NCBI RefSeq assembly: GCF_000717715.1
Contig: NZ_JOAI01000015.1
Span: 78,391-142,390 of the forward strand
Reading direction: 5' to 3'
DNA: 64,000 nucleotides
DNA from: Streptomyces sp. NRRL B-24484
GTDB lineage: Bacteria > Actinomycetota > Actinomycetes > Streptomycetales > Streptomycetaceae
Shown here: one piece after another, positions 53,395 to 60,418 of the stretch
Layout: the number at the start of each line of letters is the position of its first letter
Numbering within the stretch: the first letter of the stretch is position 1
Program-made: the position numbers and the translations under genes
The notes under the pieces: generated by a model
Seen by the model: the letters and a program-made list of their open reading frames with translations, nothing else
Database searches by the model: none
Told to the model about the DNA's origin: nothing

Positions 53395-53563
53395 ACCGCG
53401 ATCATCGCGCACGGCTGTGACAATCCGTTCGAGGCGGGGCGCCCGGCACCGCTCCGCGACCGCGCCAGACCCGGGGGCCGTCTTCGAAGGGCGTCGGACG
53501 GTCACGTCAGGGGGCGCGCGAGGGCGGCCCCAAAGGTGCACCGCCGCCCCTCGCAGCCACGCC

Positions 53564-54286
53564 CTACGACTTCGCGGCGTCCGCCAGGGCGCGGGTGACG
53601 CCGGCCTCGGTCGCGCCGAGGAACTGCGGGTCGGGACGCAGCCAGGCGTCCAGCGCCGCCTTGCCCGCTCCCGGGATCTCGCGCATCCCGCCGTAGTACC
53701 AGGTGGTGTCGTGCGGCTCGTCCACCGCGACGGCGTACGCGTCGATGCCGGCCGCCTCGCAGAGCGCCAGCGCCCGCCGTACGTGGAAGCCCTGACTGAC
53801 CAGCAGGGCGTGGTCGACGCCGAAGACGCGCCGGGCCCGGCTGCAGGAGTCCCAGGTGTCGAAGCCCGCGTAGTCGCCGACCACCCGGACGTCCGGGACC
53901 CCTCGGGCCGTCAGGTAGTGCCGCATGGCATCGGTCTCGTCGTATGCGGTGGTGCTGTTGTCCCCGGTCACCAGGATCGCCTGTACCTTGTGCTGCTGAT
54001 AGAGGTTCAGCGCCGCGTCGAGCCGGTGCGCGAGGTACGGGGACGGCTCGCCGTCGAAGAGTCCCGCGCCGAAGACGACGGCGACGGGGGCGGCCGGCGC
54101 GTCCGCCACCGTGCGGACCCGCCCGCTCTCGCCCGTCCACAGCCAGGCGCTCGGCGCGAGCACGAGGGCGCTGGCGAGGACGGCGCCCTGGAACCAGCGC
54201 CGTCGGCCGGCCCGGTCGCCGAGCCCGGGGATCCGCCGCAGCCGCGCCACGGCGCCGCGCAGGGCCTTCACATCCTTGATCGACAC
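53564..54286 (-). CDS. SanA/YdcF-like membrane-anchored DUF218 protein
   Basis: A 240-residue protein with one membrane helix (FQGAVLASALVLAPSAWLW, about 32-50) and an outside DUF218 domain: VVFGAGLFDGEPSPYLAHRLDAAL, ILVTGDNSTTAYDETDAMRHYL, DYAGFDTWDSCSRARRVFG and VSQGFHVRRAL. The family includes SanA, linked to vancomycin exclusion and envelope barrier in E. coli. The same-strand MerR gene lies upstream. The envelope neighbourhood (DUF881, Sbp, phosphatidyltransferase) fits a cell-surface role. Confidence 0.88.
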   Translation of the reverse strand: MSIKDVKALRGAVARLRRIPGLGDRAGRRRWFQGAVLASALVLAPSAWLWTGESGRVRTVADAPAAPVAVVFGAGLFDGEPSPYLAHRLDAALNLYQQHKVQAILVTGDNSTTAYDETDAMRHYLTARGVPDVRVVGDYAGFDTWDSCSRARRVFGVDHALLVSQGFHVRRALALCEAAGIDAYAVAVDEPHDTTWYYGGMREIPGAGKAALDAWLRPDPQFLGATEAGVTRALADAAKS

Positions 54287-54400
54287 ACTGGGCGGGACGC
54301 CGCCCGGGGCCGGTGCGGTTCCGCCGCCCGCCGGTCGGCCGCAGGGCCTCGCCGTGGCACGGGGTCCGCGGGGCTGCGGGACGTGGGCGCGTCGGCTGCG

Positions 54401-55093
54401 TCAGACCGCGCGGTTGCGGCGCTGGGCGAGTTCGTCGGCCGGGTTGTGGCCGACGAGCGTCTCCCCGGTGTCGGTGCGTTCGGCGTGCAGCCGGCCGAGG
54501 GCGGTCTCCAGCTCCTGCCAGACCGCACCCACCGCGATCCCGAACATGCCCTGGCCGCCGCCGATCAGGTCGACGACCTGCTGCGGACTCGTGCACTCGT
54601 ACACGGTGGCGCCGTCGCACATCAGCGTGAGCCCGGTGAGGTCGGCGGGCTCGGCCGCCTGGAGGTGGGCCACGGCGACGCGGATGTTCTGCAGCGAGAC
54701 GCCGGCGTCCAGCAGCCGCTTGACGATCTTCAGCAGGAGGATGTCGCGGAAGCTGTACAGCCGCTGCGCACCGGCCGGGTAGGCGGTGCGGACACTGGGC
54801 TCCAGCAGTCCGGTGCGGGCCCAGTAGTCGAGCTGACGGTAGGTGATGCCGGCGGCCGCGCAGGCCGTGGGCCCGCGGTAGCCGACCAGCGCGGACGTCG
54901 GCGGGATGCGCTCGATCGCGGGCTGCCCGGCCTGGACGGCGGGGAAGCGGCCCACCCGGGGCAGTTCGGCGTCCGCGGAGTGCCCGGACGCGGCCGGGGC
55001 CTCCCAGCCCCGCGGGGCCGGTCCGCGGCCGGCGCGAGGCAGGTGCACGGCGCACAGGCCCCCGGCGGTGGCGTCGTCGCCGGTACCGCTCAT
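54401..55093 (-). CDS. MerR-family regulator (SCO1381-like)
   Basis: A 230-residue MerR protein with an unusual 65-residue low-complexity N-terminus before the winged helix (VGYRGPTACAAAGITYRQLDYWARTGLLEPSVR, about 69-100), then RLYSFRDILLLKIVKRLLDAGVSLQNIRVAV. The C-terminal effector part is short and lacks metal-binding cysteines. A strong promoter (TTGACG-N17-TACCGT, minus strand) precedes it by about 75 bp. In actinomycetes this gene always sits close to the bifunctional nuclease and FtsR genes. Ligand and regulon are unknown. Confidence 0.87.
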   Translation of the reverse strand: MSGTGDDATAGGLCAVHLPRAGRGPAPRGWEAPAASGHSADAELPRVGRFPAVQAGQPAIERIPPTSALVGYRGPTACAAAGITYRQLDYWARTGLLEPSVRTAYPAGAQRLYSFRDILLLKIVKRLLDAGVSLQNIRVAVAHLQAAEPADLTGLTLMCDGATVYECTSPQQVVDLIGGGQGMFGIAVGAVWQELETALGRLHAERTDTGETLVGHNPADELAQRRNRAV

Positions 55094-55163
55094 GCCTGGC
55101 CTCCGTCCACTCGGTCCTGCGGCTCTCCGGGCGCCGGACGGCGCAGGCCGACCGGAACCTCCC

Positions 55164-55195
55164 TTGACGGTAGGCAGTCACCACAGGCCCGTCAA
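55164..55195. promoter_or_regulatory. Promoter of the MerR gene framed by an inverted repeat
   Basis: Minus-strand -35 TTGACG (55190-55195) and -10 TACCGT (55167-55172), spacer 17 bp. The arms TTGACGG (55164-55170) and CCGTCAA (55189-55195) are exact reverse complements and cover both promoter boxes, so autoregulation is plausible. Confidence 0.6.
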
Positions 55196-55344
55196 CGATC
55201 GCCACGCCGGGGCTCCGGTCGGATGTCACTCCGAAGAGTGGTTTTTCGTGCCCTCAGTGTGGGTAGCAGTGGCCGCTTTTGCAAAGCACGGTTGCAGCGC
55301 CAGGTGGCGGGCAGTACGCGGAGGGGCCCGGCGGGCGCCGGCGG

Positions 55345-55818
55345 CTACTGCTGGCCGCCGCCGAAGTCCTCCGGCGAGACCTGGTCGAGGAACTCGCGGA
55401 ACTTCTCGACCTCGTCCTCCTGCTCGTCCGGGATCGCGATGCCCGCCTCGGCGAGCACGTTCTCGCTGCCGAAGATCGGCGTCCCAGTCCGCAGCGCCAG
55501 CGCTATGGCGTCCGAGGGCCGCGCACTGACCTCGACACCGCCGGAGAAGACGAGCTCGGCGTAGAAGACGCCCTCGCGCAGGTCGCTGATCCGGACCTCC
55601 GTCAGCTGCTGGCCCAACGCGTCGAGGACGTCCTTGAAGAGGTCGTGCGTCAGCGGGCGCACCGGGGTCATGCCCTGCTGCGCGAAAGCGATCGCGGTCG
55701 CCTCGCCGGGGCCGATCCAGATCGGCAGGTACCGATCGCCCCCGACCTCCCGCAGCAGCACGATCGGCTGGTTGGAGGGCATCTCCACCCGGACACCCAC
55801 GACGTCGAGCTCATTCAC
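55345..55818 (-). CDS. Bifunctional nuclease family protein (DUF151)
   Basis: A 157-residue DUF151 protein: NELDVVGVRVEMPSNQPIVLLREVGGDRYLPIWIGPGEATAIAFAQQG, LTHDLFKDVLDALGQQ and ARPSDAIALALRTGTPIF are the conserved blocks. Plant and bacterial relatives show RNase/DNase activity; structure suggests ligand binding. GTG 55818 is preferred: TAGGGT on the minus strand (55826-55831) is seven bases upstream, giving a leaderless mRNA, while the longer frame starting at 55863 runs through the promoter. It sits between two MerR genes. Confidence 0.9.
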   Translation of the reverse strand: MNELDVVGVRVEMPSNQPIVLLREVGGDRYLPIWIGPGEATAIAFAQQGMTPVRPLTHDLFKDVLDALGQQLTEVRISDLREGVFYAELVFSGGVEVSARPSDAIALALRTGTPIFGSENVLAEAGIAIPDEQEDEVEKFREFLDQVSPEDFGGGQQ

Positions 55819-55825
55819 ACTGGCA

Positions 55826-55831
55826 ACCCTA
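55826..55831 (-). promoter_or_regulatory. -10 box of the bifunctional nuclease gene
   Basis: TAGGGT on the minus strand, seven bases before GTG 55818, as at the TetR gene near 5.6 kb. Confidence 0.5.
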
Positions 55832-55910
55832 TGGCTCGCGCCGCCGATAGGAAAGCGCAGCACGTCCGGGCCTGGTCAGGTGCGCGGGCCCGGGGTGTCG
55901 CAGGTGCCGC

Positions 55911-56699
55911 TCAGTTGGGCCGGGCCCGCAGGCCCGCCTGGACCATGGCCGCGTGCAGCCGGACGGAGAGCGTCGCCAGCTCGCGGGCGGTGGTCTCGGC
56001 GTGCGCCCGGGTCTGCGGGTTGCGGTGCCGGCGCAGCGGGGCCACCACCTGGTCCACCAGGGCCACCTCGCGCTCGGCCGCCGCCTTCATGGCCCGCAGG
56101 TGGCGCGGCTCCAGGCCGTACCGGCCGAGCTCGGCGACCAGCCGCGCGATCTGCAGCGCCTCGCCGTCGTAGCCGCCGTCCGTCCCCGCCGTCACCAGTC
56201 CGTAGGACTCCCACTCCCGGAGTTCCGCCTCCTCGGCCTCGGCCGCGGCGAGCAGTTCGGCCCGTCCGAGCCGCACCCCGGCGACCGCGCCGGCCGCGGC
56301 GCCGAGCTCCCGGTCGGCCTCCTCCAGCGGGCCGGGCCGGGTCTCCGGCGCGGGCAGCGCCGGCGGCGCCTCGCCGCGCTCGATGGCGTCCAGGTGCTCG
56401 CGGATCACCCGAAGCGGCAGGTAGTGGTCGCGCTGCATGCGCAGCACGTACGCCAGCCGCTCGACGTCCCCGGCGCTGAACTTGCGATAGCCGGACGGGG
56501 TGCGCTGCGGATCGACCAGCCCCTCCGCCTCCAGGAAGCGGATCTTGGAGATGGTGACCTCCGGGAAGTCGTCCCGGAGGAACGCCAGCACGGCGCCGAT
56601 CGAGAGCAGCTCGTCGCCGCCCCTCCCCCGTGCCTCGGCCGCACGGCGTGTGGCGGGCACGGGGGTGGCCCCGAGGGTGGTGGGAGGGTTCGCGGTCAC
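55911..56699 (-). CDS. ftsR: MerR-family regulator FtsR
   Basis: A 262-residue MerR-like activator. The winged helix is at about residues 30-90: LLSIGAVLAFLRDDFPEVTISKIRFLEAEGLVDPQRTPSGYRKFSAGDVERL, and the C-terminal helical domain follows. Its Corynebacterium relative FtsR activates ftsZ and lies beside the FHA protein OdhI, the same arrangement as here. AGGAG lies seven bases before GTG 56699, and the FHA gene ends 23 bp upstream, so the two are cotranscribed. The name rests on family and context. Confidence 0.88.
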   Translation of the reverse strand: MTANPPTTLGATPVPATRRAAEARGRGGDELLSIGAVLAFLRDDFPEVTISKIRFLEAEGLVDPQRTPSGYRKFSAGDVERLAYVLRMQRDHYLPLRVIREHLDAIERGEAPPALPAPETRPGPLEEADRELGAAAGAVAGVRLGRAELLAAAEAEEAELREWESYGLVTAGTDGGYDGEALQIARLVAELGRYGLEPRHLRAMKAAAEREVALVDQVVAPLRRHRNPQTRAHAETTARELATLSVRLHAAMVQAGLRARPN

Positions 56700-56722
56700 T
56701 CGGGCTCCTGCCGACGTCGGAT

Positions 56723-57601
56723 TCAGTACCCCCGGGTGTGACCGGCGAAGAACACCAGCCGGTACTTGCCGATCTGGACCTCGTCGCCGTTGCTGAGCGT
56801 GACCTCGTCGATCCGCTCCCGGTTGACGTACGTGCCGTTCAGGCTGCCCACGTCCGCCACCGAGAAGCCGCCGCCGGGCAGCCGCCTGAACTCCACGTGG
56901 CGGCGCGAGACCGTCACGTCGTCCAGGAAGATGTCGCCCTGCGGGTGACGGCCCGCGGTGGTCACGTCCGAGTCCAGCAGGAAGCGGCTGCCCGAGTTCG
57001 GGCCGCGCTGCACGATCAGCAGGGCGGAGCCCGGCGGCAGGGCGTCGATCGCGGCCAGCACCTCGGGCGACAGCGCCGGGGTGGCGCCGGTGGAGGTGGC
57101 ACCGGGCTCGTACGACTCGATCCCGGAGATCGAGATGGTCGACGTGGTCTCGGCGGCGCGCTCCGGCACCGGCGCGCTGCGCAGGGCCGACCCGCAGTTG
57201 GAGCAGAACCGGGCCGTGACCGGGTTCTGGTTGCCGCACCGCGGACACGGGGACGTACCAGCCATGGTCACAGCCTCCTGGCTCGGCACACCCTGCTGGG
57301 CGTGCCCGGCGTAGGGGTCCGGGGTAAACCCTCCACCGGAGGTTGAGGGTGCTGCCGGGAAACCTATGCGCGGCGCGCCACCCGATTCAACCGACGCGCC
57401 GTAGCCCTGAGCATTCCCCTCGTACGGAGCCGCGCCGTGGCCGTCGCGGAACAACGGACGCTCGGCGTACTGGTCCGCCTCGGGCGCGGGCCGCATGCCG
57501 GGGACGGCGGCCTCCTCACCCGGGCGGCGGTGGCGCGCGGTGGGCGCGTCCGCCGACTCCTGGCGGTTGTTGCGACCGAAAAGCTTCGAGAACAGACTCA
57601 C
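56723..57601 (-). CDS. GarA/OdhI-like FHA protein with zinc ribbon and long N-terminus
   Basis: A 292-residue signalling protein. Residues 1-110 are low-complexity, opening with SLFSKLFGRNN. A zinc ribbon follows (CPRCGNQNP and RFCSNCGSAL), then ERAAETTSTISISG, matching the phospho-acceptor ETTS motif of OdhI/GarA, and an FHA domain (about 200-290: AGRHPQGDIFLDDVTVSRRHVEF and GSLNGTYVNRERI). Phosphorylated GarA-type proteins control 2-oxoglutarate metabolism. GTG 57601 has AAGGGGA upstream; a second start, ATG 57265, has a perfect AGGAGG eight bases away, so a 180-residue short form is possible. Confidence 0.92.
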   Translation of the reverse strand: MSLFSKLFGRNNRQESADAPTARHRRPGEEAAVPGMRPAPEADQYAERPLFRDGHGAAPYEGNAQGYGASVESGGAPRIGFPAAPSTSGGGFTPDPYAGHAQQGVPSQEAVTMAGTSPCPRCGNQNPVTARFCSNCGSALRSAPVPERAAETTSTISISGIESYEPGATSTGATPALSPEVLAAIDALPPGSALLIVQRGPNSGSRFLLDSDVTTAGRHPQGDIFLDDVTVSRRHVEFRRLPGGGFSVADVGSLNGTYVNRERIDEVTLSNGDEVQIGKYRLVFFAGHTRGY

Positions 57602-57803
57602 GGGCGAATCCCCTTGCGTGTGACAGACCCGCCCGCGGGGCAGGGTGACAGGCTCGGACAGGCAGCTGGCCCGGCATCCGGCCGGGCCCGAGCAGGCGGC
57701 GGAGCGCACCGCCGGGGTGGAACATCCCAGTGTGCCTCAGGCTGCCCGGCGGCGCGCCACCGGGGGCGGCGCGCACCTGACGGACCGTAGGACAGTCGAC
57801 CCG

Positions 57804-58913
57804 TCACTTCGCCGCCGGCTTGCCGTACTGCAGCGGCTTCGGCTCGGCGAGCGCGTCGACGACCACCTTCTGCTGCTGGGTGATGACCGCGGTCGCCTGC
57901 TCCTTCTCCAGGGTGCGCACCACGCCGCCCGGGATGTTGAGCGCCGGCGTCAGGTCCTGGGGGTTGCCCACGACCGTGAAGCGGAACGGCTGCGACACCT
58001 TCTTGCCGTCGATCTGCACACCGCCGTCGGCAGCGTCGGTGAAGTAGGTGCCGGCCACGACACGCACGTCGTTGATCTGAATCGCCTCCGCTCCAGCCGC
58101 TCGGAGTTCCTGCAGGGTGTCCAGCAGCATATCCGCCTTCACCTGCCCCTGGGGATCATTGATCGTCAAGACGATTCCCGGCCCGGTTGCCTGCTCCGTG
58201 CCGGCGAGCACGCCGAGCTCGGTCGCCTTCCTCCTGGTCTGCTCCTGGGCCTCCTTGGCCTGGTTGGAGCTGTTCTCCAACTGGGTCAGCGACTGCTCCA
58301 GCTGCGTCTTCTCCTGCTGGAGACGCTGCTGGCGGCTGTCCAGTTCGTCGAGGATGCGGACGAGATCCTCCTGGCGGGCCCCGCGCAGCTGGTTGTGGTC
58401 GTTGGTCGAACGCACCTGGATCGCCAGGCCCAGACCCAGGGCGAACAGCAGGACGGCGACGACGAGCTGGCCTCGGGAGATCCGCGGCGGCCAGAGCGCG
58501 GCCCGCAGCCTGCGTCGCGAGTCGGCCGGCTCGACGGCCTCGGCGTCCTCTGCACCGGCGTCCGCAGCACCGGTGTCCGCCGGATCCGCGCCCACCGCCT
58601 CTGCGCCCGCGGCATCGGTGCCCGCGGCCTCCCCGGCGGGCTCCGCCGGCCCGCTCCCCTCGGCCAGGTCGAGCGGCTTCTGCTCAGGCTTCTCCGGCTC
58701 CGACCGGGGCTCACGCACCGCCGCACCGGGGTCCGCGGCGGCTCCCTCGCCGGGCCCCGCGGCTTCCGCGGTTCCGGCGGCTTCCGCAGGCTCCGCGGGT
58801 ACTGCAGGTTCTGCGGCTTCCGCAGGCTTCCCGGGCGCCTCGCGCACCTCGGACGCCGCGCCCTCCCCCGGGGGAGGCACCGGCCGGCCGTTCGGCTTGT
58901 CGTCCTGTTCCAC
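57804..58913 (-). CDS. DUF881 membrane protein (second copy)
   Basis: A 369-residue DUF881 protein: a 150-residue acidic Ala/Glu/Pro-rich cytoplasmic N-terminus, a membrane helix (LVVAVLLFALGLGLAIQVRS), a coiled coil (LDELDSRQQRLQQEKTQLEQSLTQLENSSNQ) and the extracellular DUF881 core (ATGPGIVLTINDPQG, LRAAGAEAIQINDVRVV, PFRFTVVGNP). GTG 58913 follows GGGAGAG. It lies 14 bp after sbp, which in turn overlaps the first DUF881 gene, so the three form one operon. The conserved location next to ftsR suggests an envelope or division function. Confidence 0.88.
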   Translation of the reverse strand: MEQDDKPNGRPVPPPGEGAASEVREAPGKPAEAAEPAVPAEPAEAAGTAEAAGPGEGAAADPGAAVREPRSEPEKPEQKPLDLAEGSGPAEPAGEAAGTDAAGAEAVGADPADTGAADAGAEDAEAVEPADSRRRLRAALWPPRISRGQLVVAVLLFALGLGLAIQVRSTNDHNQLRGARQEDLVRILDELDSRQQRLQQEKTQLEQSLTQLENSSNQAKEAQEQTRRKATELGVLAGTEQATGPGIVLTINDPQGQVKADMLLDTLQELRAAGAEAIQINDVRVVAGTYFTDAADGGVQIDGKKVSQPFRFTVVGNPQDLTPALNIPGGVVRTLEKEQATAVITQQQKVVVDALAEPKPLQYGKPAAK

Positions 58914-58926
58914 GACGTGTCTCTCC

Positions 58927-59259
58927 CTACGCCCTGAACACATGCCGCCGGATCGCGGCTGCGTTGGAGAAGATCCGGATACCGAGCACCACGACGACGC
59001 CGGTGGAGAGCTGCGCCCCCACACCGAGCTGGTCGCCGAGGAAGACGATCAGTGCTGCGACGACCACGTTCGACAGGAACGAGACGACGAAGACCTTGTC
59101 GTTGAAGATCCCGTCCAGCATCGCGCGGACACCGCCGAACACGGCGTCCAGGGCCGCCACCACCGCGATCGGCAGGTACGGCACCACGGCGTCGGGGACC
59201 TCGGGCTGGACGAAGAGGCCGACGACGACGCCGATCACGAGCCCCAGAACGGCAATCAC
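58927..59259 (-). CDS. sbp: Small basic protein Sbp (DUF1290)
   Basis: A 110-residue integral membrane protein with about three to four helices, containing the family motifs VVGLFVQPEVPDAVVPYLPIAVVAALDAVFGGVRA and FNDKVFVVSFLSNVVVAALIVFLGDQLGVG. The first gene described in this family was named sbp, found next to ftsA/ftsZ in Bacillus. GTG 59259 overlaps the stop of the upstream DUF881 gene by four bases (GTGA), with AGGAG eight to ten bases before. The function is unknown; it probably forms a membrane complex with the two DUF881 proteins. Confidence 0.93.
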   Translation of the reverse strand: MIAVLGLVIGVVVGLFVQPEVPDAVVPYLPIAVVAALDAVFGGVRAMLDGIFNDKVFVVSFLSNVVVAALIVFLGDQLGVGAQLSTGVVVVLGIRIFSNAAAIRRHVFRA

Positions 59260-60278
59260 GGTGAAGGTACTCCTGTCCGGGTGGGGGTCGACTTGGTGGA
59301 GCGGGTCGGCGAGGCGTTGTGCGAGGGCGACGCGCTGCTCGGGGGCGAGGCAGTGCCCGAGGGCGGGGGGCTGCCCGACGGGCTCGGCGCGGCCGACGGC
59401 TCGGCGCCGCCCGGCTTCGCCGTCCGCAGCGTCACGCCGAGCGCGGCCGGCAGCGACATCTTCTTCTGCACGGACACGGTCGACTTGATGCCGTAGCTGT
59501 CCTGGATCAGCTTGAGGTAGCGCCCGGCCGAGCTGGAGTCGAACGCCTGCGCGAAGCGCTCCCCGTCCCCGACCGCCAGCACGGTGTACGGGGGCACCAG
59601 CGGCCGGTTGTCCACCAGCACCGCGTCACCCGCGGCGCGGATCGCGGAGAGCGTCGTCAGCCGCTGGCCGTTGATCGACACGGCCTCGGCGCCGGACAGC
59701 CAGAGCCCGTTCACCACGAGCTGCAGGTCGCGGTCGCGCAGCCGGCCGGTGTTGTTGAACCCCTCGGCCTCGCGCGGGTTGCTCACCGACCCGCCTGCCC
59801 CGGTGCCCGACGCGTCGTCGATCACCAGCTTGATGCCCGGGCCGCTGATCTCCCCCGTGCCGGTGCGCGCGGCGAGCGCCGCCAGCGCGTTGTCGCCGCC
59901 GACCGGCAGCGCCTGCTGCTGCGCCGTGCCGACCCGGGTGCGCAGGTCCTCGACCTGCCGCTGCAGCGCGTCCGCGGCCTTCGTGGCGTCGTTGACCCGG
60001 TGGACGAGCGCGTCCCGCTCCTTGGCGAGCGTCGGCTCGGCCTTGGAGGCGTTCACCCCGCCCACGGTCACCACGGTCGCCGCCAGGGCCAGCCCGACCG
60101 CCAGCGTGAGCTTGCCCCGCAGGCTCGTCGGCAGCCTGCTCGGACCGTCCCCGCGGCGGGCCGCCTCGGCGTAGCCCTCGTCCAGGCTGTGGTCCATGAC
60201 GTTGGTCAGCAGGGACATCGAGGCGTCCGGACGGTTGAACCGTCCGTTCGAGTCACTCGGCGTCGGCGTTGCTGGCAT
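59256..60278 (-). CDS. DUF881 membrane protein (first copy)
   Basis: A 340-residue DUF881 protein with a short cytoplasmic part (SLLTNVMDHSLDEGYAEAARR is conserved), a membrane helix (LTLAVGLALAATVVTVGG), a coiled coil (ALQRQVEDLRTRVGTAQQQ) and the outside DUF881 domain (ISGPGIKLVIDDASG, LWLSGAEAVSINGQRLTTLSAIR, PYTVLAVGD, YGIKSTVSVQKKMSLPA). A Pro/Ser/Thr tail of about 50 residues ends the protein. ATG 60278 is chosen; ATG 60287 is also possible. It shares four bases with sbp. It has only distant similarity to the downstream DUF881 copy, so each likely has its own role. Confidence 0.88.
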   Translation of the reverse strand: MPATPTPSDSNGRFNRPDASMSLLTNVMDHSLDEGYAEAARRGDGPSRLPTSLRGKLTLAVGLALAATVVTVGGVNASKAEPTLAKERDALVHRVNDATKAADALQRQVEDLRTRVGTAQQQALPVGGDNALAALAARTGTGEISGPGIKLVIDDASGTGAGGSVSNPREAEGFNNTGRLRDRDLQLVVNGLWLSGAEAVSINGQRLTTLSAIRAAGDAVLVDNRPLVPPYTVLAVGDGERFAQAFDSSSAGRYLKLIQDSYGIKSTVSVQKKMSLPAALGVTLRTAKPGGAEPSAAPSPSGSPPPSGTASPPSSASPSHNASPTRSTKSTPTRTGVPSP

Positions 60279-60359
60279 GCAGGACATCGTCCCATGTCGC
60301 CGGGGCGGCGTACGCACAGCCCCCGCGCTACCGCCCCGGACGGACACCGAACCGTGACC

Positions 60360-60398
60360 GGCCGGGGCGCGGCGGCCTGCTGCCACCGCGCCCCGGCC
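60360..60398 (-). terminator. Terminator after the guanylyltransferase gene
   Basis: Perfect 13-bp stem (60360-60372 with 60386-60398), 13-nt loop, 21 bp beyond the minus-strand stop at 60419. Confidence 0.75.
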
Positions 60399-60418
60399 GT
60401 GTCACCGGGCGGCGTCCC

